DNA from: Lumbricus terrestris
Taxonomy: Eukaryota; Annelida; Clitellata; Crassiclitellata; Lumbricidae
Reading direction: 5' to 3'
Length of the DNA stretch: 64,000 nucleotides
Assembly: GCA_949752735.1 (NCBI GenBank)
Contig: OX457037.1
Coordinates: forward strand, 18,481,539-18,545,538
Of this stretch, positions 42,370-54,090 are shown in pieces. Under the pieces are notes generated by a model. That model did no database searches. It saw nothing but the letters and a program-made list of their open reading frames with translations, and was not told the DNA's origin. Within the stretch, counting starts at the first letter, position 1. Every line of letters begins with the position of its first letter. Made by a program: the position numbers and the translations under genes.

Positions 42370-43015
42370 GGGCGATTGTAGGCTAATGTCATACAAATAG
42401 CCTACATCTGTAATGTAACTGAATAACTGAAAAGTAATCGTAACTCAAAAATAATGCAAAAAAGTTGTGTGGATATTTAGCGCCTGAGCTTATGGCACCA
42501 TTTAAAACAAAAGTCTGAATGCAATTATGAAACACTTGCAATATAGAGTACTATTATCTTGCACTTGTAATGTAATTGTCGCGCAATTGTTACGCTTTGT
42601 CTAATGTAATGTTGTATATAATGTGCTGTGTACCCACATAATTTAGTGCAGCGCTTGTGGGAAAATTACGCACGATTTACTGCGACGTAATGTTGAAATG
42701 GAGCTTAGTGTATCTTAAAACTGGCAATTTATGTTGCGCCTGGATATTGGACTTTGCCCTAAGATGAAGCAATCACAGCAACGCATACAGATTGGATAAA
42801 ACGCGAAGGGGATCCTATTGGATCTGCAGTAAGCTTACTCAACGGTAGAGGATGGCAGGCTATCCGATCGCAATGGATGGTAAGGTCGGAAGAGGTAAAT
42901 CGCATCGGGTGGAGACAGATTGACGTCGGTTTAATTGTTGTCGATGACCGGAAGCTGGTGATCACGAGAGATGACATCCGTTGTTTGCTTACGTGCGATG
43001 AAAAGAGGAAATGAG
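42370..43015. other. Non-genic DNA, nothing recognised
   Basis: The short minus-strand frame at 42759-42977 lacks any domain. Confidence 0.4.
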
Positions 43016-43262
43016 GAGAGGGAGGAATAGGAGGGGAAGAAAAGGAGGGAGGGAATAGGAGGGAGAGAAGAGGAGGGAGGAATAGGAGGGGAAGAAAAGG
43101 AGGGAGGAATAGGAGGGAAGAAAAGAAGGGAGGAATCGGGAGGGAAGAAATGAAAGGAGGAATAGGGAAGGAAGAAAAGGAGGGAGGAATAACGAGGGAA
43201 AGAAAATGAGGGAGGAATATATTGGGGGGAAGAAAAGGAGGGAGGAATGAGCAGCGAGAAGC
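43016..43262. repeat. Purine minisatellite, unit GGAGGGAGGAATAGGAGGGAA
   Basis: About ten degenerate units of 20-25 bp, all G/A rich on this strand, with many GGG runs. Confidence 0.85.
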
Positions 43263-43497
43263 GAGAAGGAATAGGGAGATCGGAGGAGGAAGTAGGATGA
43301 TTAAGAGCTCAGAAGAGGAGTACTGCCGTGCTTAGCAAAAAGGCCGTAACTGACATTTTTTCAGATTTTGAGTTAGGACCACAGTTGGCACTGTATACCA
43401 ATGCTACACCTTGGTACAAAGAAAGAAAGCCGTATCTGCAACCGTGGCTGAGATATAGCCAAATTAAATTCACCGTAACTGCAGCAGAGGCCTGGTG

Positions 43498-43555
43498 TGC
43501 TTAGGAAAAAGGCCGTAACTGCACGATCGTGCAGATACGGCCTTCTTGCTAAGCA
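43498..43555. repeat. 58-bp near-perfect palindrome of the element's terminal motif
   Basis: TGCTTAGGAAAAAGGCCGTA leads to the centre GCACGATCGTGC and returns as the complement with three or four mismatches. It is two terminal repeats head to head. Confidence 0.85.
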
Positions 43556-43940
43556 AACTTTCGAGATCTTTTACCGTATCTGCATCGCGCATGCGCATAA
43601 AGCACTTCCGATATCTCGGGCTCTGAGTAAACATTATCGGATCGTTGGACATATTTATCCGAAACTCTACAAAGAGGTAAGTTAATACCTAAATTATTAA
43701 TTAATTAATTAACCAATCCATCAATCTATTCACTCATTCAATCACTTTAGTGATATTTATGGTTTTATTGATATATTATAAGTTTGTTACGCCGCCCATG
43801 ATAATCTTGTTGAACGCCGCTGATCACAAGGAAAACCGATTTTCAGCTTGCTTTACTTTTTTGCATGTTAATTGTTTGTCTGCGCCAAGAAATAAATCAT
43901 GTTACATGCATTCCGCAGTATATTGGCTGTGTATTTTTAT

Positions 43941-44334
43941 GGTAAACCTGTATTTTAGCGTCTTAAATTATTTGCCATTGCATGGGTATTTCAGCATGGG
44001 TCGAGTAGGCCCTACAGTCGGATTACCGAAGAGTCTTTGATAAATGATAAATGGGAGTCGAATTAAAATATTTTTTACTTAAATAGAAGTGGGTTTTATG
44101 TAAACAATCTCGCTGAAATCGAAGCTGGATTGAGGAACATTGACTTTTAATTAGATAGAAGTGATGTTGATTTAAAATTATTGCTGCCTAAAGGGAACCG
44201 GTATTGATGAAACGAATTATATCCTTTAAAAGCTGGCTCGATTAGAAGGATTTTTGCCAAAGCAAATTGGATTGGTTGAAAATAATAATGCTGTAACGAG
44301 CGAATAATCTACGCCTCTAAAATGCATGTTTACC
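43941..44334. mobile_element. Second copy of the GGTAAAACTGTATTTTAGCG element
   Basis: The ends GGTAAACCTGTATTTTAGCG and (inverted) GGTAAACATGCATTTTAGAG match the element at 1712-2308. The interior has the same GAAGCTGGATTGA-type minisatellite. The flanks match weakly (6 of 8). Confidence 0.55.
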
Positions 44335-44404
44335 TTTTTTAGAAATGACCGAGTTACCACTGCACTCGAGCAGGTTGGAGAAGATTCTCGCTATGTAACT
44401 ATGT

Positions 44405-44660
44405 TCCTACAAGTACAAGGTGGACGAAGACCGACCCAAGTTCCCAGTTTTCAAGGTGCTACGACTACCTCAATCCGCAATGTTACACCATGTCTCTACA
44501 AGTACAAAGGTGGACGAAGACCGACCCAAGTTTCCTGTTTTCAAGGGGCAACGACATCCTCAACCCACAATGTTGCACCATGTCGGTACAAGTACAAAGA
44601 TGGACGAAGAGCGACCCAAGTTCACAGTTTTCAAGGCTCTACGACATCAACTCGTCAAGT
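44405..44660. repeat. Minisatellite, about 93-bp unit, three copies
   Basis: Units share ACAAGTACAAAGGTGGACGA, AGACCGACCCAAGTT and TTTTCAAGG. All three frames stay partly open through it, but only because the unit length is a multiple of three. Confidence 0.85.
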
Positions 44661-44699
44661 TTACTAAATAAAAATCCAAAGTTAAAACGTGACACTTCT

Positions 44700-45560
44700 T
44701 TGCAGAGGTCGCTTTCGTTATAAAATAACATTTGCAGGTTTTATACACAAAATTTGAAATTAACACAATTCTTAATTGGTTTTCACTAATTGAATTATGA
44801 CTGTTATATAACACTATAACGCTGTCCAGATCATTCTAGCTTTACAAGTGAGCAAATACAATACAATTATGCCCATGCTTTGTTCATTGTAGACATTGTT
44901 TACCTACAGAGTTCGCGTACAAAGTTTGTTTGATTTGGTGTTATTTTGACTAAATTAAGCTTTAACTGAATAAAACAGATAATATGTTGCAGTTGCTAAC
45001 TCATGCAATGGCCAACTAGATATTTTTCATTGTAAACCAGTTATGGTAGATTTTATTTAATGATATTTCGACTAATGAAACAGATAAGTTGCTGCTGGCA
45101 ACTCATGACCCCTGTGACAGCTCTTGCCCAGAGAAGTGCTTTACAAATGGACAATTGCGAAACAATGATGCCCATGATTGCTCATGTGGATGTTATTTAA
45201 TTGTTGGTGTTTGTGACTAAATAAGACTGACATGTTGCTGTTAACTAAGCATGGTTTGCCTAATTTTGTGATAGAATGACTAAAATCTGGCTATATTCTT
45301 GTTACAGTTTTAAAGATAACGAAATCCATAGAATACTAATAACCAAGGGTATTTAACAACATGACAAATAAAACAGCAATAAAAATTGCTTGACAGAATG
45401 AGAAACAAATAATTAATATACAGATTATGCACAGGTAAGCCTATGCGGTTTCTACTAGTATAAATCTGCCCCAAAAGTATGGGGGAGGGGCAATTACAAA
45501 AAAGAAGCTGTACAAAGAGAGGGAAATTTGAGTTGGTGTGCAAATCATTTGTAGAATTAG
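44700..45560. other. AT-rich DNA inside the 3.4-kb element
   Basis: TTGCTG(TT)AACTCATG-type words recur around 44995, 45085 and 45230, suggesting an old tandem repeat. No gene. Confidence 0.4.
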
Positions 45561-45589
45561 TTAGGCACATATGACCGACTCTTCCCCTT

Positions 45590-46260
45590 TCAGCGTCTAT
45601 AGAAATGACTTTGAAAAGTTCATTTCTTCTTGCATAGTATTTCTGCAGCGAAATGTTCCGCCACACAACGCATGTAGAAATTACTTCTGCGGCGGAAGGC
45701 TTCTTAACACGTTCTAGTGATGAAACTTGCCATAGTCCTGAAGCAAATCGGTCCCTGCAGCACTTCGACGCCTAACCTACTTGCATGGTGTTCTGCAGCA
45801 GAATGTTCCGCCGCACAACGTACGAAGAAATTACTTCTGCGGCGGAAGGCTTTAGCATGTTCTAGTGACGGCACTAACCCCAGCCATGAAAATATCTAAC
45901 CATAGGTCTACCTTAACCTACTTAAAAGACTCCTAACCTTCTTGCATGGTGTTTCTACGGCGGAAGGCTTCGCCACACAACGCATGTAGAAATTACTTCT
46001 GCGGCGGAAGGCTTCTTAACATGTTCTAGTGTCGAAACTTGCCATAGTCCTGAAGCAAATCGGTCCTAACAGCACTTAACCTACTTTATCGACGCCAAAT
46101 CTACTTGGATGGTGTTTCGGCAGCGGAATGTTCCGCCGCACAACGCATGGAGAAATTACTTCTGCGGCGGAAGACTTTTAAATTGTTCTAGTGACGAAAG
46201 TAGCTGTAGTCCTGAAAGTAATCGGTCCTTACAGCACCTAACCTGACCTTAACCAATTTC
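45590..46260. repeat. Satellite-like array, about 180-bp unit, four copies
   Basis: Each unit contains GAAATTACTTCTGCGGCGGA, ATGTTCCGCCGCACAACGCA and GTCCTGAAGCAAATCGGTCC. The GCGGCGGAA and TTCCGCCGC words are inverse to each other, so each unit can fold back. Confidence 0.85.
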
Positions 46261-46937
46261 TACGACGCCTAAACCGACCCAACAGGACCTTCACAGTGCC
46301 AATTAATAGGAAGTAATAAATTGTTACAACGCGCATGCGCCAAGGTTTACACGTGCACGAAATTCCACGAACATCTTCCGCCACGGAAATTTTGAGAAAA
46401 TATTACTTCTTGGGTCGAATTGTCGCCGACGAAGATTTTCCCTTCATATTAGGCCTACTGCAGATACGCTTTTCTTTCTAAGCATTGCGATCACAAGGTT
46501 CCTAGCCTAGTCCATAGTTAAAAGGCAGTATCTGCATTTTATCACATTTTATCACATTTAAAATTAAAAAATAGAAAAAATAAAAATGACATAAATTTTG
46601 AAGCAATAAGACGTTTCATATCTGAGAAAACGAGAACTGTAGCTTTTTAAATAAGTCTCGGCATTTTCAATTTTAGTTTTTTCCATTTATCTCGAAATGA
46701 ACTTTTTGCAGATACGGCCTTTTTGCTAAGCACGGCAGAGTAGCAGGGAACGAGGAGTAGGATGCTCAGAGGTGGAGGAAGGAGAAGTTGAGAGCTCAGG
46801 TGCGGGGAGGAGTACTAGGGAACTCAGAAAGGAGATGGAAATAGGAACGTGGAGTTCTTGAAAATGAGAGGGGGAAGAGAAGAGGAATAAAAGGAGCAAT
46901 GGAGAAAAAGGATGAAACTAGGAGAAAATAGAGAGAG

Positions 46938-47002
<65 letters not shown>
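46938..47002. repeat. (GA)n microsatellite
   Basis: Near-pure GA run of about 65 bp. Confidence 0.95.
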
Positions 47003-47008
<6 letters not shown>

Positions 47009-47049
47009 AGGAAGAACACTGGAGATACCTGTGTGCTGCCATAAGCAAA

Positions 47050-48095
47050 CCTTTGAGAATTTTGAGAAAAAGACGACCTGGTCGACTTATTGGACGACTA
47101 TTTGGAGTAGGACATTGAAGGTGAATATCTTAGAGCTACACTTCCGCCTTCATACGACATGATGAAATGCCTAGGACGAGGGAAGAATTTTGTTTTGTTT
47201 TATAACTTGTATTCAATGGACACAGCTTTGCTCAGCTCACAAACAAATAAACAAACAAACAAACAAATAAATAAATTAGTATAATGGATATTTATTATAA
47301 TTGCTATAATTGCAACTTTGTATGATCAATAAATAATAGATCAGTAATTTATTTGTAACGCTATCATAATGTCATCGATTATTGTGGTCCACTATGCCTA
47401 AGACAATGTCATGGTATTGAATTTTCATCTCACTATTGTTCGATACTTTTACCAACAGTCGCGAATTTTTCTACATTACATCATTTTCGCTGCGTAAACA
47501 TAACATGAGTTCAGCGTTGTAGCAGTCTCCAATCGCATTGTAGTGCAGCCTTCAATCGCATTGTTACCATTTCATTGTCTTGAATTATTGTGTTTTGTCT
47601 TATGACTTTGTATTCAAAGGCATTGTTATATCGTTTCATGTTTTTGAATTATTGTGCTTTGCTTTATGATTTTGTATTCAATTTCAGCGTTTTATCATTC
47701 CATTGTTTTGAAGTTTTTGGTTTGTTTTATGACTTGTATTCAATCGCATTGTTTTATCAATTCATTCTTTAGAATTGTGTTTCGTTTACTGGCTTTTGTA
47801 TTCGATCACATTATTTATTCATTTCATAGTCTTGAATTGTGCATCGTTTTACGGCTTTGAATTTGATCACATCATTTTATCATTTCATTGTCCCGAATTG
47901 TATTTAGTAAAATGGCTTTAACGACTTTGCATTGTGCGTTTTGTTGCGACGCATTCGACACAGCAAGTGCTTTTGCTCCTATACGACGGCGGAGTGCAGC
48001 AGCTGGCGGCGACGTCGCCCGCGTTGCATGCATCGACCGGCCGATGGACGGACAGACCATCAGAGGGTGAGAGGAGGATGGACGGGGCCAAAGAC
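47050..48095. other. Region upstream of the IGFBP-like gene
   Basis: AT-rich to about 47900 with TTGTATTCAATCGCATTGTT units repeated every 60 bp or so (47515-47900), then GC-richer toward the promoter. No gene is supported. Confidence 0.45.
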
Positions 48096-48102
48096 GGTCG
48101 GC

Positions 48103-48140
48103 TATATATAAACACGCTGGCTTCCTCATCCGTCTCAATT
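48103..48140 (+). promoter_or_regulatory. Core promoter of the IGFBP-like gene
   Basis: TATATATAAA at 48103-48112 is followed at the expected distance by TCTCAATTC, an initiator match with A at 48137, 34 bp after the TATA start. The ATG lies 87 bp further on. Confidence 0.65.
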
Positions 48141-48223
48141 CTACTGTGTCAGTGCCGCACCTCGTTTCCTCAACACAGTTTTGTTCCGGTCGAGTTTAGC
48201 GCTTAGAGACAGTTTCAACAGCC

Positions 48224-48614
48224 ATGTCTTCTTCTTCGTCGTCGTCGTCCACGCTTGGACTGTTGCTGACCCGGATGTTCGTGGTTGCCTGCTTCTGCTC
48301 GCTGTTGTCTTCGATCGGGGCCTACCCACGGCCCAACAAGGCCCCGGCGCACACCTATGACCACCTGCGTAACTACTTTCGTTGCGAGGAGTGTGCCAGC
48401 CGCGTCTGTCCGGCCCCTGGCAACGGTGGCTGTGAGCTCGTCAGGGAGCAGGGCGTCTGCTCGTGCTGCATGGTCTGCGCCCGTCGCGATGGGGATCCGT
48501 GTGGGATCTACACGGAGCCCTGCGGACATGGACTGAAGTGTTCGTCGGCCGATCCAGCGTCCATTGAACCGCTGTTCTACGGGGACGGACGGTGCAGGAG
48601 ATCATCGGGAATAG
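48224..48614 (+). CDS. Secreted IGFBP-domain protein, first exon (partial gene)
   Basis: Residues 1-130 precede a GTGAGT donor at 48615 (phase 1). A Ser run from a TCG/TCC repeat and a hydrophobic core (LGLLLTRMFVVACFCSLLSS) form a signal peptide with likely cleavage near residue 33. Residues 54-124 hold exactly 12 cysteines (54, 57, 62, 70, 79, 81, 82, 85, 93, 100, 106, 124), including VCSCCMVC, the place of the GCGCC-type motif of insulin-like growth-factor-binding domains, and CGIYTEPCGHGLKC. IGFBP domains bind insulin/IGF-type ligands outside the cell. Reading on past the donor gives a stop after 13 codons, so the gene continues by splicing; no following exon (for example Kazal or Ig) was found in the window. 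ATG context GCCATGT is reasonable. Confidence 0.87.
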
Positions 48615-48654
48615 GTGAGTGGACCAAAGAATCAATTCTTACGGACGGACTATA

Positions 48655-48940
48655 ATCTAATCTCATGTAATCTAATCTAATCTATTCTCATTTAATCTAT
48701 TCTAATCTAATCTCATTTAATCTAATCTAATCTAATCTAATCTTTTAGTATCTTCTTCTTTTCCTTCAGGCTTGAATTAATCCCTCTCTACGAAGGGGTC
48801 AGCCACTCGGATCCTCCGCTTCCACTTTCCTCTGTTATTTTAGTATTATTCATTTCGTATATTCTAATCTAATCTAATCTAATCTCATTTAATCTAATCT
48901 GATGTGATCTTATTTAATCTAATCTAATTCAATCAGATCT
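48655..48940. repeat. (AATCT)n pentanucleotide tract, two blocks
   Basis: Imperfect TAATC repeats at 48655-48745 and 48864-48940, separated by about 120 bp. They lie just inside the first intron of the IGFBP-like gene. Confidence 0.9.
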
Positions 48941-49285
48941 AAAATAAATGTAATGTGTGTAGAGCTATTCAGAAGTGATCTTAGCGTAACAAAACCCTGG
49001 AAAAGATATAGATCTTCAAGCAGTGAAGAGGTGCCGGTGAATCCTGCTAGATTAAATCCTGCTACGAATTGCAGGCTGAAGGAAATTCCATATTGAGGGA
49101 CCCAAACTAGCGAAAGTCTGATGCTGGGATATGAGGTTTGTGACCGAGGTCCAAATAGATGAAGGGGGTCAGCAGAACGAAGAGGGTGTGAAGATTGAGC
49201 AGAGAACGGATTTCTTGGTAGATTGTTGAATGGGACGGGAGAGGGAATGACTTGATGATTGGTTTGTTTATTTACAAGGTTGCTG
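48941..49285. other. Intronic DNA, nothing recognised
   Basis: No exon with IGFBP-partner domains is visible. Confidence 0.35.
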
Positions 49286-49286
49286 A

Positions 49287-49562
49287 TTCACTGACTGACT
49301 AACTGACTGACTGACTGACTGACTGGCCGACTGACTGACTGACTTAATGAATTAATCAGTGACAGACTACCTTACTGCTGTGGTTGCAGTATGACAGACT
49401 TCATGAAATATTAACTATTGCTGAATGACTCACTGACTGGTTGATTGTCTGACCAAATGAATCAGTCAATGATCAACCAGCTTTCTGATGTGGATGACTG
49501 ACTGACTGACTGACTGACTGACTGACTGACTGACTGACTGACTGACTGACTGACTGACTGAC
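49287..49562. repeat. (CTGA)n tetranucleotide tracts
   Basis: Two GACT/CTGA runs (49287-49345 and 49495-49562) separated by related degenerate sequence. Confidence 0.92.
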
Positions 49563-49564
49563 TG

Positions 49565-50266
49565 AAGGAAGTAATTTATGATCGACTGCTTTGGTTGGCT
49601 GATTTTATTTTCGGCAAGCGAAACGACTGACTTGTTGACTGTCAATCTGATACATTCCAGTGACAATAATTAAGTGTAGCCGTCTCCACAGCAGAGAAAC
49701 TGCTGCTTGTTTCGTTACCATCAGCTTCGACTCAACGTATAAACTTCCCGGGTACACGTGCCGTATAACGATCTGCCACCTGAGACGTATAATAATAGAC
49801 GATGTGACTAACAACCTGTGAGAAATGTTCAGCCGTTTCTTTCTGGCGACGTCAGCCACGTCCCTGGTTGCCACAAGATACCACTAAACTATGGCTTCGT
49901 CCATTTGAGACGATGACAGCAATTTTATCTTTTACCAGCAACAAACAATGAGACGACTGTATTTTCGCTCATGACGGTCGCGTGTTCTCGGCTGGTTCCC
50001 TGTTCTAAAAATACACTCGTCTCACAATACTTCTATCATTACCATACATTTACTAAACGCCCATAAATAATAACTCATGCATTAACAACAGAACTGTAGT
50101 GAGCAATTTCAAAGTGAAAGACTGTACAGTGTACATTAGCCTAAGGCTTAAATTATTGTCACAGTGTATTATTGTATCGCGAGGACTCGATCCAGCGCTC
50201 GTCACGTGAAACCTCTAATCAATTGGCATCCATAGTTCTCGTCCATCTCTGACTAATCAGCATCAA
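49565..50266. other. Non-genic DNA, nothing recognised
   Basis: Frames here are short and lack domains. Confidence 0.35.
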
Positions 50267-51196
50267 CATGTACCTCGCGATAAAAACGATCATTTGCATA
50301 GATATAAATAATTTTTCCATAAATGTAATTTGCTTATTCTGCAACTATGCAACCGCAATTATATGTTTAACGTACGACAGGCACACGTTATTTGTTTCGA
50401 TAACGTACGTTACGTATGGTACGCGTACGTTATTCCGGTAAGCGACGTACTGGGACTAACGTTCTTTGACTTAGGCCTAATGCTTGAACTTGACTGCTGT
50501 GGGATAAGATGGACGTGTTTTCTATAACCGGGAAGGTTGCATACATCACATCCAGGCACAAAGGAATCAGCAATGATGGATTCAAAGGATGACGGCGCCA
50601 AGAAAATTTAATTAGTTTGGAAGCCAATATTTTCAGTGCACCTGTTTCAGGGAATTCCCCTTTACCAATGCTTGAAGACGACAGACAGTTACGGCTTCTC
50701 ATTTTTTTACTATGGCTACTTGCGACTATCATCATTGCATCTACTCAAATTGCAGAGCTGTCACTACTGCTACAATAATTAGTGTTAATACTAATGCGAT
50801 CAGCACTTCAATCGCAGTAGTACGGTAAAAAATGTCCAACGCATATTTTAATAGACTATGACTATTTTTTTTACAAGCACCGCACGTCACTTACCGGAAT
50901 AACGTACGTGTACCATACGTAACGTACGTTATCGAAACAAATAACGTACGCGTACTATACGTAACGTACGTTATCGAAACAAACAACGTACGCGTACCAT
51001 AAGTAACGTACGTTATCGAAACAAATAACGTACGCGTACCATACGTAACGTCCGTTATCGAAACAAATAACGTGCGCCTGTCGTACGTTAAACATGTAAA
51101 TGCGGTTGCATAGTTGCAGAATAAGTAAATTACATTTTTGGAAAAGTGGTGTAGTCTATATCTATGCAAACGATCGTTTTTATCACGAGGTACATG
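50267..51196. mobile_element. Large fold-back element with CpG-dense AACGTACGTT arms
   Basis: The left arm (50267-50455, from CATGTACCTCGCGATAAAAA) recurs inverted as the right arm (50880-51196). The right arm carries about four extra 42-bp units of the type ATAACGTACGCGTACC followed by ATACGTAACGTACGTT and ATCGAAACAA. A spacer of about 425 bp separates the arms. No transposase and no target duplication were found. Confidence 0.75.
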
Positions 51197-51689
51197 CAGT
51201 TGCCGAATGGAATTATGTGGAATATCACTCGGAATATCTCTGGGCGGCTCTAGATGGATTAAGAGTGTAGTTGCGCTGATAGTGGCAGTATTCCAACAGC
51301 ACCGAGTCCGATACTGAACAGATAGATGGGTGATGCACATGACTGAATAAAGAGATGCTAACGTACGGCATCATAACGCATACCGCGCGTACGTCATCGA
51401 AAAAGTAACATACGTACGTTACGTATAATACGGTCGCACCTTGAGTACAAATACTATTCGACGGTTTCATGCTAGGTTTACGACTATTATACTGTAACAA
51501 TGACAATAACTATAGCCTAATATACACAGTACACATCCACGACTATAGAATTATGACCATTGGATAAGTATAGCTTGATTGTGATACTTTGACGACAAAT
51601 CGACGACAATTAGCCTACATGTATACTGTTAATATTATAGCGTACTTACTATGGGCAATTGGGCATTACTATTATACTGCAAAGACAAC

Positions 51690-51990
51690 GAGTATGACTA
51701 TATATGACTACGACTATTGCTACGAATATAAGACTGAATATGACCATTACTATGACAGTGACTCTAAGTCTAAGACTCTGACTGTGACTATGTTCGCGAT
51801 CATTACTATTACTGACAATGACTGTGACTATGGCTATGACTGCGACTGGCTGCACGACTATTAGTAGAACTAGGATTGCAGCTCTAGCTACTGTTATGAC
51901 TACGACTGTGACTACAATGATGACTCTATACTATGACTTTGACTTTGCTCTGACTGCGACTCTTACTAAGTTGACTCCTTCACAATGACT
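51690..51990. repeat. Degenerate (GACTAT)n tract
   Basis: Hexamer-like words TATGACTACGACTAT and TGACTGTGACTATG run for about 300 bp and give Tyr/Asp-rich artefact frames. Confidence 0.8.
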
Positions 51991-52018
51991 ATGACAGTGA
52001 CGGTGACGTCTCAATCTA

Positions 52019-52749
52019 CAGGGTGGGCCAAAAAAGACCCCCTCGGTTTTTTGCCAATATCTTGGCCAGAAGTAAGAATTTTGACATGAAATTTTAGAGG
52101 CTTAAAGACAATTCATATTTACATAAGATGGCCAGATTTCATAAAAAATATTTCAAACACAGCAAAAGTTATACCACTTTTAGTGAGGCCACCCCCCCCC
52201 CGTTTTTTGACGAATCAAAAACGAAAAGCAAAAAAGTAAAAAAACACGATTTTACTAAGTCTCATCTCAAATCGTGTTTTTGATACTTTTTGCTGCGTTA
52301 CGCCTTTGAATCGTCAAAAACGGTGGGTGGTCTGAGACCACCCACCGTGAGTTTAGTGAGACCACTGGTCTCACTAAAAGTGGCAAAACTTTTGTTCTGT
52401 TTGAAATATTTTGAAGAAATCTGGCCATCATATGCAGAAATGAATTGTCTTTAAGCCTCTAAAATTTCATTTTGACATTCCTACTTCTGGCCAAGATATT
52501 GGCCAGAATAATTAGATCGGTTTTATGTTACTCTTTGTTGTGTCGCGTTTTTGAATCGTGAAAAAACGGTGGGTGGCCTCACTAAAAGTGATATAACTTT
52601 TTTCTGTTTGAAATATTTTGATGAAATCTGGCCATTATGTGTAAATATGAATTGTCTTTAAGTCTCTAAAATGTCATTTGGAAATTCTTGTCTTTGGTCA
52701 AGATATTGTCAAAAAACGTAGGGGGGGGGGTCTTTTTTGGCCTACCCTG
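52019..52749. mobile_element. Tc1/mariner-type MITE, family CAGGGTGGGCCA (copy 1)
   Basis: Starts CAGGGTGGGCCAAAAAAGAC and ends GGCCTACCCTG, with TA on both outer sides. Inside are alternating direct and inverted copies of CTTCTGGCCAAGATATTGGC, ACGGTGGGTGG and AAAGTG(G/T)ATAACTTTT, so the element is itself an internal fold-back array. Non-coding. Confidence 0.78.
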
Positions 52750-52789
52750 TAGTTAGTTCTACATACCGCTTCATTGCTCTCTCTGGCTC

Positions 52790-53706
52790 TCCCTGTCTCT
52801 CTGGATATCTGTCTGTCTGTCTCTGGAAATCTGTCTATCTGTCTACCTATAGGTCTACCTATCTGCCTCACACACTGTACCACTCAGTCTCTGTCAATCG
52901 CTCTGTATCTTTTTCAATCACTTTGTCAGCATCTCTGTCTCTGTCTCTCTCCGGTATAATATCTGTCTTTCTTCAGTACAATATCCGTCTCTCTCCGGTA
53001 CAATATCCGTCTCTCTCCGGTACAATATCTGTAGGTCCTACCTCTCTCTCCCCTAGTCTGCTAACCGTCGTGTCTTGTTGTATATTTGTTCCTCGTCTAC
53101 GCTCTCCTGTGGTCCAACGCGTTTAAATTGCTTCATTCAAGATTTTCCTCACGACATTTCTCTGCACGTCTTCCACTCGCACCATTCTGTATTGTTCTCC
53201 TTCAGTTCCCAGTTTACCTATTTGTCTCCTATTCATTCCTTTCTCTGCTTCCACTTTCTCTTTCTTCTTCCATCATTCCCCTCTTCATTCTCCGTTCTTA
53301 CGTCCTTCCCAATCTCTCCCTATAAACGTATGTTCTTCTATTTGTCTGTCTGTATCTGTGTGCATCTTTGCCTATGTGTCTCTGTCTCTGCATGGTCTAT
53401 CTGTCTCTATATCTCTGTCTCTTTCTGTCTCTTTCTATATCTCTCTGTCTCTCTCTTTCTGTATCTCTCAGTCTCCTTCTCTATCTGATCGCCTCTCTGT
53501 GCCTCTGTCTCTGTCTATCTCTGTCTGTCTCTGTCTGTCCCTATCTCTGTATATATCTCTGTCTGTCTGTCTCTGTCTCTCTGTCTCTCTGTCTCTATCT
53601 CTGTCTGTCTCTGTTTATGTCTGCCTCTGTCTCTGTCTGTGTCTCTGTCTGCTTGTCTGTATGTCTGTCTGCCTGTCTGTTTGTCTCTCTCTTTCTCTGT
53701 CGTTCT
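52790..53706. repeat. Long pyrimidine tract, (TCTG/TCTC)n
   Basis: About 900 bp of C/T-rich sequence dominated by CTGTCTCT words, densest at 53340-53700. All the Ser/Leu/Cys-rich frames across it are artefacts. Confidence 0.9.
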
Positions 53707-54090
53707 TCACTTTTGATTGAATTTGGACGCGAACAAAAAGGCGCTGCTGATGAAACGGTGACTGCAGTCTTTGATTCTGGACCGACAAGACACACACGGT
53801 ACACAGAGTACACTGTTCACACAATCAAGAGAACTGACTACCGTCGACGTTTGGAGCTTAATTAAGTTGCTTTAGCGTAACGACTTCAATAGCCAGCATT
53901 TCACCTGCGTGGCCTTTCTTTCAATTGCGCTGACATTTCGAAACCGAAAACCTCGAACTAAAAGCTCTAAAAAATATGAAATTACCATCTGCAGCTGCGC
54001 CAACGTGACCTTCTACGAAAGGCAACGCAGCTGTTTCATCGTGTGCGCGCAGGTTGCGTTATTCACCCGTAGGATAAGATGTCTGTGCAG

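Larger units (their letters stand above)
43323..46738. mobile_element. 3.4-kb TIR element with GCTTAGCAAAAAGGCCGTA ends
   Basis: The left end CTGCCGTGCTTAGCAAAAAG continues as GGCCGTA; its reverse complement closes the right end. AGTA flanks both sides (43319-43322 and 46739-46742), and the purine minisatellite resumes after it. It contains an internal head-to-head copy of the same end (43498-43555), a nested TIR element (43941-44334), an approximately 93-bp array (44405-44660) and an approximately 180-bp array (45590-46260). No transposase was found. The superfamily is unknown. Confidence 0.65.

Noticed and set aside
44326..44723. Three overlapping frames encoding a repeated DEDRPKFPVFK-like peptide
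   Set aside because: The repeat unit is about 93 bp, a multiple of three, so all frames stay open. There is no sign of selection on one frame.
48285..48536. Alternative-frame ORFs over the IGFBP-like exon
   Set aside because: The frame at 48224 has a signal peptide, 12 ordered cysteines and a matching splice donor.
52737..53865. Ser/Leu/Cys-rich long frames
   Set aside because: They are read-throughs of the TCTG/TCTC pyrimidine tract.
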